Assembly: GCA_021151625.1 (NCBI GenBank)
Contig: JAGKWY010000035.1
Coordinates: 1-49,370 of the forward strand
Length of the DNA stretch: 49,370 nucleotides
Direction of reading: 5' to 3'
Source of the DNA: Gammaproteobacteria bacterium
Lineage (GTDB): Bacteria > Pseudomonadota > Gammaproteobacteria > Pseudomonadales > Cellvibrionaceae
This document shows, piece by piece, positions 33,675-43,275 of this stretch. A program made the translations under genes and the position numbers. Position 1 is the first letter of the stretch, and every line of letters begins with the position of its first letter. A model generated the notes under the pieces. The model worked only from the letters and a program-made list of their open reading frames with translations. It did not search any database and had not been told where the DNA came from.

Positions 33675-34070
33675 ATGATCCAGTTGCAAAAAAATGATAC
33701 CGGTATTTATCGCCAGCGCATTCGTATCGATGGTCATGAAGTATTTGCCGATGTAAAGGCGGACGTGGGCGGGGAAGATACTGCACCTGATCCACACGGG
33801 TTGCTGGATTCCTCACTTGCTGCCTGCACGGCAATCACGCTTACTATGTTTGCAAGACGTCGCGGTATGCCGCTGGACTCAATTAATATAGATATAGAGC
33901 GAGATGATTCAAAGGAAAAAGCTGGTGAATATAATCTGGCGATGAAAATTGAATTTGTTGGTACTTTAACTGATGAACAGAAGCAGCAGCTCGCTAGCAT
34001 TGTAGAGAAATGCCCGATTCATAAACTTTTATCGCATGGTACTTTTAATATCACTACAACTACCGCCTGA
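33675..34070 (+). CDS. OsmC-family protein
   Basis: A 131-residue OsmC/Ohr superfamily protein, thiol peroxidases acting on organic hydroperoxides. The two conserved cysteines are C51 (SSLAACTAITL) and C113 (IVEKCPIHKLL), in the helix and loop positions expected. It resembles the YhfA/OsmC-like subgroup more than Ohr. An ATG follows AGGAAAG. It is in series with the glutaredoxin and pirin genes, forming a loose redox cluster. Confidence 0.9.
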   Translation: MIQLQKNDTGIYRQRIRIDGHEVFADVKADVGGEDTAPDPHGLLDSSLAACTAITLTMFARRRGMPLDSINIDIERDDSKEKAGEYNLAMKIEFVGTLTDEQKQQLASIVEKCPIHKLLSHGTFNITTTTA

Positions 34071-34100
34071 TTAAATCCTGATTGAAAAGGAAAGAGCTTC

Positions 34101-34955
34101 GTGACTATTTTAATTCCGCCGCGAGTACAAGACATAGGTTTTACAGTAAAGCGTTTATTGCCTTCACGTTTGCAACAGCGTGTCGGGCCTTTTATTTTTG
34201 TCGATCACATGGGGCCAGCTCATTTTTCCGCAGGAACCAAAGAAGGTGATGTGCGCCAGCATCCGCATATTGGTTTGGCCACAGTAACTTATCTGTTTTC
34301 CGGGGCTATGTTGCATCGCGACAGTTTGGGTGTTGTACAGCGCATTGAACCAGGTGCTATTAATTTAATGACCGCCGGCAATGGTATTGTTCATTCCGAG
34401 CGTTTGCCGGAAGATATTCGCGCGAATAATACACCGGTAGAAGGTATTCAAACCTGGTTAGCATTACCCACAGACGTTGAAGATTGCGATCCTTCCTTTG
34501 CGCATTATGGTGCGGAAAATATTCCGTCGGTAAATTTACCCACCATGAGTGCACAGGTACTTATTGGCAAGGCTTTTGGGGTTGAGTCGCCGGTTAAAAC
34601 AGCAAGTGTGACCACTTACCTGGATATTTCTTTGGCCGCAGGTGCGGTGTATTCCCCCTATTTTCCGCAGCAGGAGCTTGCGATTTATGTGGTTTGGGGC
34701 AATGTAAGTGTGAATGGTGAAACTGTAGGCGAATACCATTTGGCCGTGCTTGATGAAAATGCCAGCATTACAACGGATTCTGGTGCACAGATAATGTTGT
34801 TAGGTGGCGAGCCTTTGGCAGGTGAGCGATTTATTTTATGGAATTTTGTTGCATCCTCGCGCGAAAAAGTTCGTGCTGCTGGCGAGCGTTGGACTAACGG
34901 CGGGTTTACTATGGTACCTGGTGAAACGGATTGGATTCCTCTACCAAAAGTATAA
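34101..34955 (+). CDS. Pirin-family protein
   Basis: A 284-residue pirin (bicupin). The metal-binding residues of the N-terminal cupin are H54, H56, H98 and E100 (RQHPHIGLATVTYLFSG and NGIVHSE). Bacterial pirins such as YhhW act as quercetin dioxygenases or modulate metabolism. It starts with GTG at 34101, with AAAGGAAAG upstream. A terminator follows. Confidence 0.9.
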   Translation: MTILIPPRVQDIGFTVKRLLPSRLQQRVGPFIFVDHMGPAHFSAGTKEGDVRQHPHIGLATVTYLFSGAMLHRDSLGVVQRIEPGAINLMTAGNGIVHSERLPEDIRANNTPVEGIQTWLALPTDVEDCDPSFAHYGAENIPSVNLPTMSAQVLIGKAFGVESPVKTASVTTYLDISLAAGAVYSPYFPQQELAIYVVWGNVSVNGETVGEYHLAVLDENASITTDSGAQIMLLGGEPLAGERFILWNFVASSREKVRAAGERWTNGGFTMVPGETDWIPLPKV

Positions 34956-34961
34956 AAAAAC

Positions 34962-34989
34962 AAAAAAGCCGCTAACAGCGGCTTTTTTG
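34962..34989. terminator. Bidirectional terminator between pirin and pgm
   Basis: Stem AAAAAAGCCGCT/AGCGGCTTTTTT lying between convergent genes. Confidence 0.9.
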
Positions 34990-35012
34990 TTGGTGTAGAT
35001 TTATTAATAGAA

Positions 35013-36653
35013 TCAAGAAATTGCTTTATCGACAATTGCCTGGGCTTCAGCGATTAACTCCTGCAAATGCTCTTTCCCTTTAAAGCTCTCTGCATAAATT
35101 TTATAAATTTCTTCGGTGCCAGATGGTCGCGCCGCAAACCAACCACTTTGGCTAATCACTTTAATTCCGCCTATTGCTGCGTTGTTGCCTGGCGCATGGG
35201 TGAGGATGGTTTCAATTTTATCGCCTGCCAATTGGGTAGAGGTAATTTGCTCAGGTGATAATTTTAACAGGGCTTTTTTCTGTGCCGTATTCGCTGGTGC
35301 TTCCACACGTGCTTCGGCAGCATGGCCAAACTCGTCAGCGAGTAATTGGTAGCATTCACCAGGGTCGCGACCGGTTTTGGCTTTGATTTCAGCCGACAGC
35401 AGTGAAGGAATAATGCCATCTTTGTCGGTTGCCCAAACGCTCCCATCAATGCGCAGAAAAGATGCGCCTGCACTTTCTTCGCCGCCAAATCCAAGCGAAC
35501 CATCGAACAAGCCCGGCGCGAACCATTTAAAACCTACAGGCACTTCGTGTAGGCGACGCCCCAATTTTTTTGCAACCTTGTCAATCATTGCGCTGCTAAC
35601 AACAGTTTTACCAATCGCAGTTTCTGCTTTCCATTGCGGGCGATTTTGAAACAAATAATCGATAGCTACTGCAAGATAATGATTGGGCGGCAACAAACCG
35701 CAGCTGGGGGCGACTATGCCGTGGCGATCGTGGTCTGCATCACAGGCGAAGGCCACATCAAATAAATTGCGCCGCTCAACCATGCCTTGCATGGTGTAGG
35801 CGGAAGATGGGTCCATGCGAATTTTTCCATCCCAATCAGCAGTCATAAAAGAAAAGGTTTTATCGACTGCAGTATTCAACACTTTCAAATTTAATTGGTA
35901 GCGATCCGCAATGGCTGACCAGTAGTTCACGCCAGCACCACCCAATGGATCTGCGCCCATTTGCACATTTGCGCCGCGAATTGCGTCCATATCAATTACG
36001 TTAATTAAATCACTCACGTAATGGTTAATGTAATCAATATAGTGAGTGGAGGCACTTTTAATGGCTTGCTGGTAATCCATGCGTTTTACATCGCGCAGAT
36101 TATTTTCCAGCAGCTCATTGGCGCGCGCTTGCATCCAGTTGGTGATATCGCCATCGGCAGGGCCGCCATTGGGCGGATTATATTTAAAACCGCCATTATC
36201 TGGTGGGTTGTGAGAAGGCGTAATCACTATGCCATCGGCGAGGCCAGAGGTACGACCGCTATTGTAAGTGAGAATCGCATGGGAAATAGCCGGGGTTGGT
36301 GTGTACTCGCCCCCTTGGGCCAACATAATTTCAACACCATTGGCGGCGAGTACTTCTACTGCACTGATTTGTGCCGGCTCTGAAAGTGCATGGGTGTCGA
36401 TCCCCAAATACAAGGGGCCGTTGATGCCTGCTTTAGCGCGGTAATCGCAAATTGCCTGGCTAATCGCCAACACGTGGTTTTCGTTAAAACTTGTGTTGAA
36501 GGAGGAGCCGCGGTGGCCAGAGGTACCAAAGGTAACGCGCTGTTCAGGAATGCTGGCATCGGGTTTGTTGGCATAGTAGGCATCGATCAATTTGGGCAGA
36601 TCGACCAACATATCCAGCGGTAAAAGTTGACCAGCCAGTGGGCTCGTGGACAT
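35013..36653 (-). CDS. pgm: Phosphoglucomutase (alpha-D-glucose-specific)
   Basis: A 546-residue phosphoglucomutase interconverting glucose 1- and 6-phosphate. The phosphoserine is S147 in ITPSHNPP, the Mg loop is CDADHDRHG (about 300-308), the sugar-binding loop is GGEESAGASF and the phosphate loop RPSGTEEIYK. Length and motifs match E. coli Pgm. It feeds glycogen, UDP-glucose and trehalose metabolism. It begins with an ATG preceded by AAGGAG on its strand. Confidence 0.95.
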   Translation of the reverse strand: MSTSPLAGQLLPLDMLVDLPKLIDAYYANKPDASIPEQRVTFGTSGHRGSSFNTSFNENHVLAISQAICDYRAKAGINGPLYLGIDTHALSEPAQISAVEVLAANGVEIMLAQGGEYTPTPAISHAILTYNSGRTSGLADGIVITPSHNPPDNGGFKYNPPNGGPADGDITNWMQARANELLENNLRDVKRMDYQQAIKSASTHYIDYINHYVSDLINVIDMDAIRGANVQMGADPLGGAGVNYWSAIADRYQLNLKVLNTAVDKTFSFMTADWDGKIRMDPSSAYTMQGMVERRNLFDVAFACDADHDRHGIVAPSCGLLPPNHYLAVAIDYLFQNRPQWKAETAIGKTVVSSAMIDKVAKKLGRRLHEVPVGFKWFAPGLFDGSLGFGGEESAGASFLRIDGSVWATDKDGIIPSLLSAEIKAKTGRDPGECYQLLADEFGHAAEARVEAPANTAQKKALLKLSPEQITSTQLAGDKIETILTHAPGNNAAIGGIKVISQSGWFAARPSGTEEIYKIYAESFKGKEHLQELIAEAQAIVDKAIS

Positions 36654-36813
36654 AGAAACTCCTTGGTTATCTTGTGTCAGGCAAAAGTTGATTATCGTTT
36701 GTTCGAATTGATACAGGTGTGACGCTGATCAAGCCGCTGTTATTCAAGTACTGGGGAGAATTTTAGACTTATAACACCCGGCTGTTAATCGCTTTGTATG
36801 ACTGTGTGAAAAT

Positions 36814-36844
36814 AAAAAAGGCCAGCAAGTTGCTGGCCTTTTTA
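36814..36844 (-). terminator. Terminator after mltD
   Basis: A 14-bp perfect inverted repeat (AAAAAGGCCAGCAA/TTGCTGGCCTTTTT) that can work in either direction. It lies just past the mltD stop codon. Confidence 0.88.
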
Positions 36845-36881
36845 TCTGGATACATCTGGTTTTATTTTTCGAGCCGTTGAA

Positions 36882-38435
36882 TTAATTTTTTGCACTCAAA
36901 TAGATCGTTAATTCCTGACCTGGATGAATGTAGCTCTCATCTTTTACTTTGTTCCAGCTCAGGATGTCTTTCTTGGATACATCAAATTTATCGGCAATCT
37001 TATGCAAGGTATCGCCGGATTTGATTTGGTAGGTGATTTTGTTGTCTTGCGCTTGAGCGGGAGTTTTATTCACTACCAACAACTTTTGTCCTGGTTTGAG
37101 TTTGGCATTGCTGGCCAGCTCATTCCACTTCAATAAATTGTTTACGCTGGTGCCGTGTTTTTTAGCGATGGTCCAGAAGCTGTCGCCAGATTGGATGGTG
37201 TAATAGGTGCCGGTGTTTTTCTGGTTGCGCTGGGCAATTTCCTGTTCCGCCTGGATGGCATAAGGAGAGCTCATCGGCGATTGACCGGGAATTGCTAAAG
37301 CCTGGCCTATTTTCAATTGTGATGATTTCAGGTTGTTCGCTGACTGGATGGCGGCAACACTGGTTCCAAAGCGTTTGGCTATGCTGCCAAGTGTGTCGCC
37401 GGATTTCACTTTGTAATCGCCCGCCACTTGAACCGGGGCAACTTTAGGGAGTTTATCCAAGGTGAGGGTAAATTCTGCAGCATCGGCAATTGGAATCAAT
37501 AACTGGTGCGGTCCGGTAGGGTCGGTAATCCATTTGCTATAACCTGCGTTCAGGTTGCGCAGTTCTTTGGGGTCAATATCGGCCATACGTGCGGCCTGGG
37601 CCAAATCAATCGGAGAGCTGACATTGACGGTGGTGAAGTAGGGGTTATTGGGGATTTCGTTGAGTTCGAGATCGTACTTATCGGGATCGGCAACCACTTT
37701 GGACAAGGCAAGCAACTGCGGAACATAGGACTGGGTTTGCTGGGACAAGGGCAGGGACCAGAAATCAGTGCCTTTACCTTGCTTGCGATTGCGTTCGATC
37801 GCACGGCGCACTGTGCCTTCGCCAGCATTATAGGCCGCAATGGTGAGCAACCAATCGCCATTAAACATAGTGTTCAGGCGTTTCAAATAACGAACAGCGG
37901 CGTCAGTAGAGGCAACCAGATCACGGCGGCCGTCATACCATTGATTTTGTTTCAGGCCGAAGTTGCGACCGGTTTGGGGAACAAACTGCCAAATACCCAA
38001 TGCTTTACTTGGCGAGCTTGCAAAAGGGTCATAAGCACTTTCTACGATTGGTAACAGTGCGAGTTCCAGGGGCAAACCATTTTCACGTAGTTCATTAGCC
38101 ACATAATGCAGGTAAGGCTTGCTTTGCTGCGTGACCCTGTCCAGGTATTTCTGGTTGTTGGAATACCAACGCAGGTGTTTGGCAACCTTCTCATCACCGA
38201 CTTGGGGCAACCCGTAGCCGTCGATAATTTCACTCCAGAGATTGCCATAATCGCCAGTATGCTCACGCAATTTGGCTCCCAACTGAGCTTCATCAGAGGG
38301 GGCAACTGGTACAACCTGAGGGAGTTCAGCAGCGGTGTCAGTTGGCTTTTTTAGTGAGCTACATCCTGCCAGAGAAAGGATGCACAAGGAACTAAGGCCC
38401 AGGGCTAGCAGATGAGAACGATTTTTAGTGTTCAT
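36882..38435 (-). CDS. mltD: Membrane-bound lytic murein transglycosylase D
   Basis: A 517-residue peptidoglycan lytic transglycosylase. The lipobox LAGC gives acylated C25. The SLT domain carries the catalytic E132 (VESAYDPFAS) and KALGIWQFVPQTGRNFGL. Three LysM repeats follow at about 342-386, 406-450 and 464-510, each with a SGDT or SGDS core. It acts in the periplasm to trim glycan strands. gloB lies upstream on the same strand, an arrangement shared with other gammaproteobacteria. Confidence 0.95.
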   Translation of the reverse strand: MNTKNRSHLLALGLSSLCILSLAGCSSLKKPTDTAAELPQVVPVAPSDEAQLGAKLREHTGDYGNLWSEIIDGYGLPQVGDEKVAKHLRWYSNNQKYLDRVTQQSKPYLHYVANELRENGLPLELALLPIVESAYDPFASSPSKALGIWQFVPQTGRNFGLKQNQWYDGRRDLVASTDAAVRYLKRLNTMFNGDWLLTIAAYNAGEGTVRRAIERNRKQGKGTDFWSLPLSQQTQSYVPQLLALSKVVADPDKYDLELNEIPNNPYFTTVNVSSPIDLAQAARMADIDPKELRNLNAGYSKWITDPTGPHQLLIPIADAAEFTLTLDKLPKVAPVQVAGDYKVKSGDTLGSIAKRFGTSVAAIQSANNLKSSQLKIGQALAIPGQSPMSSPYAIQAEQEIAQRNQKNTGTYYTIQSGDSFWTIAKKHGTSVNNLLKWNELASNAKLKPGQKLLVVNKTPAQAQDNKITYQIKSGDTLHKIADKFDVSKKDILSWNKVKDESYIHPGQELTIYLSAKN

Positions 38436-38642
38436 AGGGTCACTTCATCAGTTTACTTTTAACCTGGCGCTAAAAAAACAGGGCACCAGAGCAGCTAAAC
38501 AACGCATTTCATATGACTTTTTGATGAGCGCGTCAGCCGGTAAAAAGTCGGTTGGTTACGGCCAGGCCACAGTGATAACTGCGGGAGATTATTGCTTGGA
38601 ACTTAGGATTTATGTCCTATTATTCTGTCAAACAACGGCTAT

Positions 38643-39269
38643 TTAGTGATTACCTTCTGCCATCCATGGGGCTGTGGATTTCGGATTCGCTAACCGGGCC
38701 TGGAGTTCACTATTGTCAGGCTCAACCGCTAGGGCGAATTGCAAGTTGGCCTGGGTATATTCGTGGGCGCAATAGACCAGGGTATCGTCGGGTAGGGCGG
38801 CCAGCTTTTGCAATGAGCCCCACATGACACCGTCGGTATCATCGAAGCGTCGTCCGCATCCCCCGGCAAACAGGGTATCACCACAAAAAAGTGTTTTGTG
38901 CTCTGGCAGATAATAGGCAATGTGTTCCCATGTATGGCCGGGGACTGCTATCACTTGCAAGTTAAGCCCTAACAATTGCAATGAATCCAGATCTTCAAGT
39001 GGTTTGGATATCTGTGGTATCGCTTTTGATAGCGGCCCGTAAACCTCAACTGGCCAGAGTCTGAGCAGGGCTTCAATTCCATTGATGTGGTCGTGGTGAC
39101 GATGGGTAATCAGAATAGCCTCCAGCATTAGCTGCTGCTGTTGCAGGAAATCCACCACCGGTTGTGCTGCGCCTGGATCAACGACTATTACTCGCGCTTG
39201 CAGTGGATCTGGTTGGATGACCCAGAAATAATTGTTCTCAAACGCGGGAATAGGGGTAATCTTTAACAC
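38643..39269 (-). CDS. gloB: Hydroxyacylglutathione hydrolase (glyoxalase II), C-terminally short
   Basis: A 208-residue metallo-beta-lactamase fold enzyme hydrolysing S-lactoylglutathione. All metal ligands of the catalytic domain are present: H56, H58, D60 and H61 (THRHHDH), H112 (PGHTWEH), D131 (FCGDTLFAGGCGR) and H169 (CAHEYT). Family members run to about 250 residues with a C-terminal helical domain (HAGH_C) that holds glutathione-binding residues. Here the frame ends soon after LQARLANPK with an unrelated tail (STAPWMAEGNH). I see no HAGH_C-like sequence in the next 200 bp in any obvious frame. Metal catalysis may remain but substrate affinity should be reduced. Confidence 0.85.
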   Translation of the reverse strand: MLKITPIPAFENNYFWVIQPDPLQARVIVVDPGAAQPVVDFLQQQQLMLEAILITHRHHDHINGIEALLRLWPVEVYGPLSKAIPQISKPLEDLDSLQLLGLNLQVIAVPGHTWEHIAYYLPEHKTLFCGDTLFAGGCGRRFDDTDGVMWGSLQKLAALPDDTLVYCAHEYTQANLQFALAVEPDNSELQARLANPKSTAPWMAEGNH

Positions 39270-39375
39270 CGGATGATCTCTTTGGCAGTCATTGGTAGAG
39301 TATTTTATCGCCTGCTGTCCTACCTATGGCGATAAATTTTGTTCAGGCGAGTGGCCTCGCTGACGAGGATAATGA

Positions 39376-40239
39376 ATGCATCGCAAAATTATCAAAGCAC
39401 CGCATCGATTGCTAATTCGCTTTTCTGCTATTTGGAAGCGGCGCTTTGGTGTATTACCGCTGCGTGAGTCTATTGAGGACGTAACGGCCTGGTTTGAAAC
39501 CCCTCTGGGACAATCTTTGCTGGCAGAGGAACAAGAGGCAATAAACGATGGTTTGCAATGCGTATTTGGTTACCATTTACTGCAGCTGGGTATTAATGGA
39601 CGCATTGACTTAACGACCGAAAGTCTTATCTCCCATCGTTTTTTGTTACATCCCAATGCGGAACAAAACCCGCGTCTAAGTGCATTAGTGGATTTCAACC
39701 ATTTACCCCTGCCATCTGAAACTATTGATGCTGTTTTGCTTCATCACGCGCTGGATTTCAGCCAAAGCCCGCACCATTTATTGCGTGAAGCCACGCGTAT
39801 ACTTATTCCACGCGGCTACTTGATCATTGTGGGGTTCAACCCCTGGAGCTTATGGGGGCTTTGTGCGCGCCTGGCGCGTTTGGTAACCACAGTTCCCCGC
39901 TGGCGCCTGCAGTATTTGCGCCTTGGTAGACTTCTGGATTGGTTGGCGTTGGTTGATATGGAACCAAGCGCTGTCTACAAAGGTTTTTTCCGGCCTCCAC
40001 TTCCTCAGGAAAATGCAATTAAACATTTGCAATGGGTAGAGCGCTGGGGTAAAAGGCTGCGCTTGCCTTGGGGGGGCTTTTATATGATTGTTGCCCGCAA
40101 GGATCATATACCGCTAACACCAATAAAACCGGACTGGAAAAAGTATCGCCCGGTACCGGGGTTGGCAGTCACACGAATTATTGGTCCCACAAGTGGTGTG
40201 CCCTTACGCAACCTCCTGTTGGCGGATGGAAGAGTTTGA
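39376..40239 (+). CDS. SAM-dependent methyltransferase (YafS-like)
   Basis: A 287-residue class I methyltransferase, the homologue by position of E. coli yafS (between gloB and rnhA). The glycine-rich loop is degenerate; the better-kept parts are LPLPSETIDAVLLHHALDFSQSPHHLLREATRILIPRGYLIIVGFNPWS, which can be cut as IDAVLLHHALDF and RGYLIIVGFNP (methyltransferase type 11 features). Substrate unknown. The stop overlaps the TTG of rnhA. It is divergent from gloB. Confidence 0.82.
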   Translation: MHRKIIKAPHRLLIRFSAIWKRRFGVLPLRESIEDVTAWFETPLGQSLLAEEQEAINDGLQCVFGYHLLQLGINGRIDLTTESLISHRFLLHPNAEQNPRLSALVDFNHLPLPSETIDAVLLHHALDFSQSPHHLLREATRILIPRGYLIIVGFNPWSLWGLCARLARLVTTVPRWRLQYLRLGRLLDWLALVDMEPSAVYKGFFRPPLPQENAIKHLQWVERWGKRLRLPWGGFYMIVARKDHIPLTPIKPDWKKYRPVPGLAVTRIIGPTSGVPLRNLLLADGRV

Positions 40240-40673
40240 AAAAAGTCGAAATATTTACTGATGGTGCCTGTAAGGGAAATCCCGGCCCGGGTGGTTGGGG
40301 AGCTTTGCTGCGTTATGGCGATATCGAAAAATCGCTCTATGGTAGCGAGGCGGAGACAACCAACAATCGTATGGAGCTAATGGCGGCAATAGAGGGGCTG
40401 AGTGCGCTGCGCGAAACTTGTGAAGTCACCATTACAACTGACTCACAGTATGTGCGCAAAGGCATTACCGAATGGTTGGCCAACTGGAAGCGCAATGGTT
40501 GGCGTACGGCGGCAAAAGAGCCAGTAAAGAATGCGGACTTGTGGCAGCAGCTTGATGAACAGAATAAGCGCCATCAGGTGAATTGGCGCTGGGTGAAAGG
40601 TCATAGCGGGCATCGTGAAAATGAAATTGCCGATAGGCTTGCCAATCGTGGCATTGAAGAATTGCGCCGTTAA
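40236..40673 (+). CDS. rnhA: Ribonuclease HI
   Basis: A 145-residue RNase HI that cleaves the RNA strand of RNA-DNA hybrids. The catalytic carboxylates are D9 (FTDGACKGNPGPGG), E47 (NNRMELMA), D69 (TTDSQYV) and D133 (NEIADRLA), and the flexible-loop histidine H123 is in KGHSGH. The start is taken as TTG at 40236, which overlaps the preceding stop and matches the family N-terminus (KKVEIFTDG). A longer frame from 40068 would run inside the methyltransferase gene. Confidence 0.95.
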   Translation: MKKVEIFTDGACKGNPGPGGWGALLRYGDIEKSLYGSEAETTNNRMELMAAIEGLSALRETCEVTITTDSQYVRKGITEWLANWKRNGWRTAAKEPVKNADLWQQLDEQNKRHQVNWRWVKGHSGHRENEIADRLANRGIEELRR

Positions 40674-40694
40674 TTATTAATGAGGCTGAGTTAA

Positions 40695-41411
40695 ATGCGT
40701 CAAATCGTTCTGGATACCGAAACGACTGGTCTGGAAACCTCGCAAGGCCACAGGATTATTGAGATAGGTTGCGTGGAGCTTGTTAATCGTCGTTTGACGG
40801 GGCGCCATTACCACCAATATATCAAGCCGGAACGCGAGATCGATGCGGGCGCCCAGGCAGTTCACGGTATCAGCAATGCAATGCTGGAAGACAAACCGGT
40901 TTTTGCCCGTATTGCCGATGAGTTTTTGCAGTTCGTGGGCGATGCGGAGTTAATCATCCACAATGCGGCGTTTGATATCGGCTTTCTTAACTATGAACTT
41001 AATATGCTGCGCCCGGGTTTTGGCAGTATGGCCGATCGCTGCCATGTCATAGATACCCTGTTGATGGCTCGCGCCAAACATCCCGGTCAAAAAAACAATC
41101 TCGATGCGCTCTGCAAACGCTACGGTGTAGATAACTCCCAACGCGAACTCCACGGCGCATTGCTCGACGCCGAAATTCTGGCTGACGTTTATCTTTTGAT
41201 GACCGGTGGCCAAACCGCCTTATCTTTGGGTGGAAATCAATCCAAGAATGACGATGGCGGTAGCCAGGCGGAGGAAATTCGTCGCGTTGCGCCCAATCGC
41301 AAACCTCTGCCCGTTGTAATGGCTGATGCCGATGAGCTGGTCTCCCACGAACAAAAACTCGCGGCTATTGCCAAGGCAAGCGGCAATAACTGCGTATGGT
41401 TGCGTGAATAA
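40695..41411 (+). CDS. dnaQ: DNA polymerase III epsilon subunit (proofreading exonuclease)
   Basis: A 238-residue DEDDh 3'-5' exonuclease. The active site is D7/E9 (LDTETTG), D in NAAFDIGFLNYE (about 95), and H/D in HGALLDAEILADVY (about 154-159). The C-terminal segment after 175 includes QTALSLGG, which may be the beta-clamp-binding motif, and a tail that would bind the alpha subunit. It lies 21 bp after rnhA, whereas in E. coli the two genes are divergent. Confidence 0.95.
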   Translation: MRQIVLDTETTGLETSQGHRIIEIGCVELVNRRLTGRHYHQYIKPEREIDAGAQAVHGISNAMLEDKPVFARIADEFLQFVGDAELIIHNAAFDIGFLNYELNMLRPGFGSMADRCHVIDTLLMARAKHPGQKNNLDALCKRYGVDNSQRELHGALLDAEILADVYLLMTGGQTALSLGGNQSKNDDGGSQAEEIRRVAPNRKPLPVVMADADELVSHEQKLAAIAKASGNNCVWLRE

Positions 41412-41569
41412 GCATGGTAATAGCCGAAAAATGTACAAATGAGATTTGTTTGGCAAAGTGCCTGTTATTTAAGGTGCCGCGATGAAATAAGGCCAAACTT
41501 GGTATAGAGTCATTGTACTTAAACTGTAGTTTTTAACTTTCACCAAAAGACAAACGCCAGGATGTAATT

Positions 41570-43273
41570 GTGAGCACAACTGAAACTTTGAATCTCGCTT
41601 CGTTGAAAATGGTTCATGACGAACTGGTTGCTACCATTGAGCAATCGGCCGTTCGCCTCGAGCAATTCGCGCAGGATCGCAACAACGGCGAGTTATTACA
41701 GAATTGCATTGACGGTATCAAACAAATCCGTGGGATTTTAAGCCTGATTCAGCTAAGAGGGGTGGATTTGCTGGCCGATGAGCTGGCTACACACATCACT
41801 GATATCACCCTGGGTGAAGACGAGAAAACCGATGCGAAGCTGGAGCTGTTAACTGCCAGCTTTTTTATATTGCCACGCTATCTTGAGTACTGCACACAAA
41901 CTGCGCGTAGCATGGCTATGTTACTCATCCCTCACATCAATGAGTTGCGTCTTGCGCGCAAAGCGGCGCCTTTACCGGAAAGCTACTTTTACTCGTTGAA
42001 TGCATTCAAGCCAAATCCTCGTTTATTAAATCAGCAAGCGTTACCAGAAGACCTTAGCGCGCTGGTGCGCCGCTTGCGTCACATGTACCAGACTGCATTA
42101 CTGAATGTTTTAAAAGGCGTTCAGGTTAAAGCCTCACTGGGAATGATGACGCGCGCGTTGCAGCGCCTGGAAACGGCATCGGCTGGCAGTGCACTGAGTA
42201 ACTTTTGGTGGCTGGCAGGCACTACCTTGTCAGTATTGGCTGAAAAAAATATGCAGCTTGGAAAAGGCCGCAAAATGCTCTTCAGTGCCATTGAGCGCGA
42301 AATAAAACGCTTTCAATTTGAAGGTAGCGCGGTACTGGAGCGTGAGGTAGACCCGGCCTTACAAAAAGAACTTTTGTATCTATTGGCTCTTTCTAATTCG
42401 GATAATGAACAAGCACAAGCGGTATTGGCGGCTTATGGAATTGGCAAACTACCTTATACCGAAGCTGAGCTGGCGCGCGAAATGGAATTCCTGAATGGAC
42501 CGAGTGCCAACACCATTAGTTCGATGGTTGCTGTGTTAACTGATGAATTGCACAGTACCAAGAATATTCTGGAGCGCGCGGCGCAGAGCGGTGCTGAGTT
42601 GCTAACTGAATCGCCCGAGTTGTTGGATACGTTGAAAAAGGTTGCCGATATTCTTGCCATCGTCGGTCTGGTTGCGCCAAGTAATAGTTTGAAGCAGGAA
42701 ATTGCAAAAATTACCGAGTGGCAAACTAATCACTCGCCCGTTTCCCCCGATGAATTATTGGTGGTTGCAGATACCTTACTTTATGTAGAAAGCACAATTG
42801 CAGGCTTGAGCAATGCCAATCTTTCCGATGAAAAAGTTGCTCAGATTAATGCGCTCTCGCGTGATGCTGCAATGGCTAATAACCAAATTGCTGAAGCGGA
42901 AAAAATTGTTATCGACGAAGCAGAAGCTGGATTGGTACTGGTGAAGCGCGCGCTGAGTGCCTTTGCTGAGTCCAATTATGATAAAGGCCACATTCGCAAT
43001 ATTGTTGGCACTTTGGATTCAGTGCGTGGCGGCATGTTCCTGTTAGGGTTGCCACGCGCGGCCAAAGTACTCGCTGGTTGTATGCGCTTTGTGGACGAAG
43101 ATTTGCTCGCGAATGAGCAGCATCCTGCAGTGCAACATTTATTGGAAACCTTTGCTGATGCAGTCATTAGCCTGGAATATTACCTGGATGCCATAAAGCT
43201 GGATAAAAATGCCGATACCAGTGTGTTGCAAATCGCAGAGGAAAGTTTGCAAGCGCTGGGCTATAAAGTTTGA
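41570..43273 (+). CDS. fimL: FimL-like scaffold protein of type IV pilus and cAMP signalling
   Basis: A 567-residue all-helical protein resembling P. aeruginosa FimL, which is similar to the N-terminus of the ChpA kinase but lacks phosphotransfer histidines and kinase domains. FimL links the Chp system, FimV and adenylate cyclase CyaB during surface sensing. Typical parts are helical bundles such as NCIDGIKQIRGILSLIQLRG (about 46-65) and HIRNIVGTLDSVRGGMFLLG near 480. It starts with GTG at 41570 behind AGGAT. It is followed directly by nudC, as in Pseudomonas. The stop overlaps a possible TTG for nudC. Confidence 0.85.
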   Translation: MSTTETLNLASLKMVHDELVATIEQSAVRLEQFAQDRNNGELLQNCIDGIKQIRGILSLIQLRGVDLLADELATHITDITLGEDEKTDAKLELLTASFFILPRYLEYCTQTARSMAMLLIPHINELRLARKAAPLPESYFYSLNAFKPNPRLLNQQALPEDLSALVRRLRHMYQTALLNVLKGVQVKASLGMMTRALQRLETASAGSALSNFWWLAGTTLSVLAEKNMQLGKGRKMLFSAIEREIKRFQFEGSAVLEREVDPALQKELLYLLALSNSDNEQAQAVLAAYGIGKLPYTEAELAREMEFLNGPSANTISSMVAVLTDELHSTKNILERAAQSGAELLTESPELLDTLKKVADILAIVGLVAPSNSLKQEIAKITEWQTNHSPVSPDELLVVADTLLYVESTIAGLSNANLSDEKVAQINALSRDAAMANNQIAEAEKIVIDEAEAGLVLVKRALSAFAESNYDKGHIRNIVGTLDSVRGGMFLLGLPRAAKVLAGCMRFVDEDLLANEQHPAVQHLLETFADAVISLEYYLDAIKLDKNADTSVLQIAEESLQALGYKV

Positions 43274-43275
43274 TC

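Noticed and set aside
40068..40235. N-terminal extension of RNase HI by 56 residues
   Set aside because: It would overlap the methyltransferase gene and extend past the usual RNase HI N-terminus; the TTG at 40236 fits the family.
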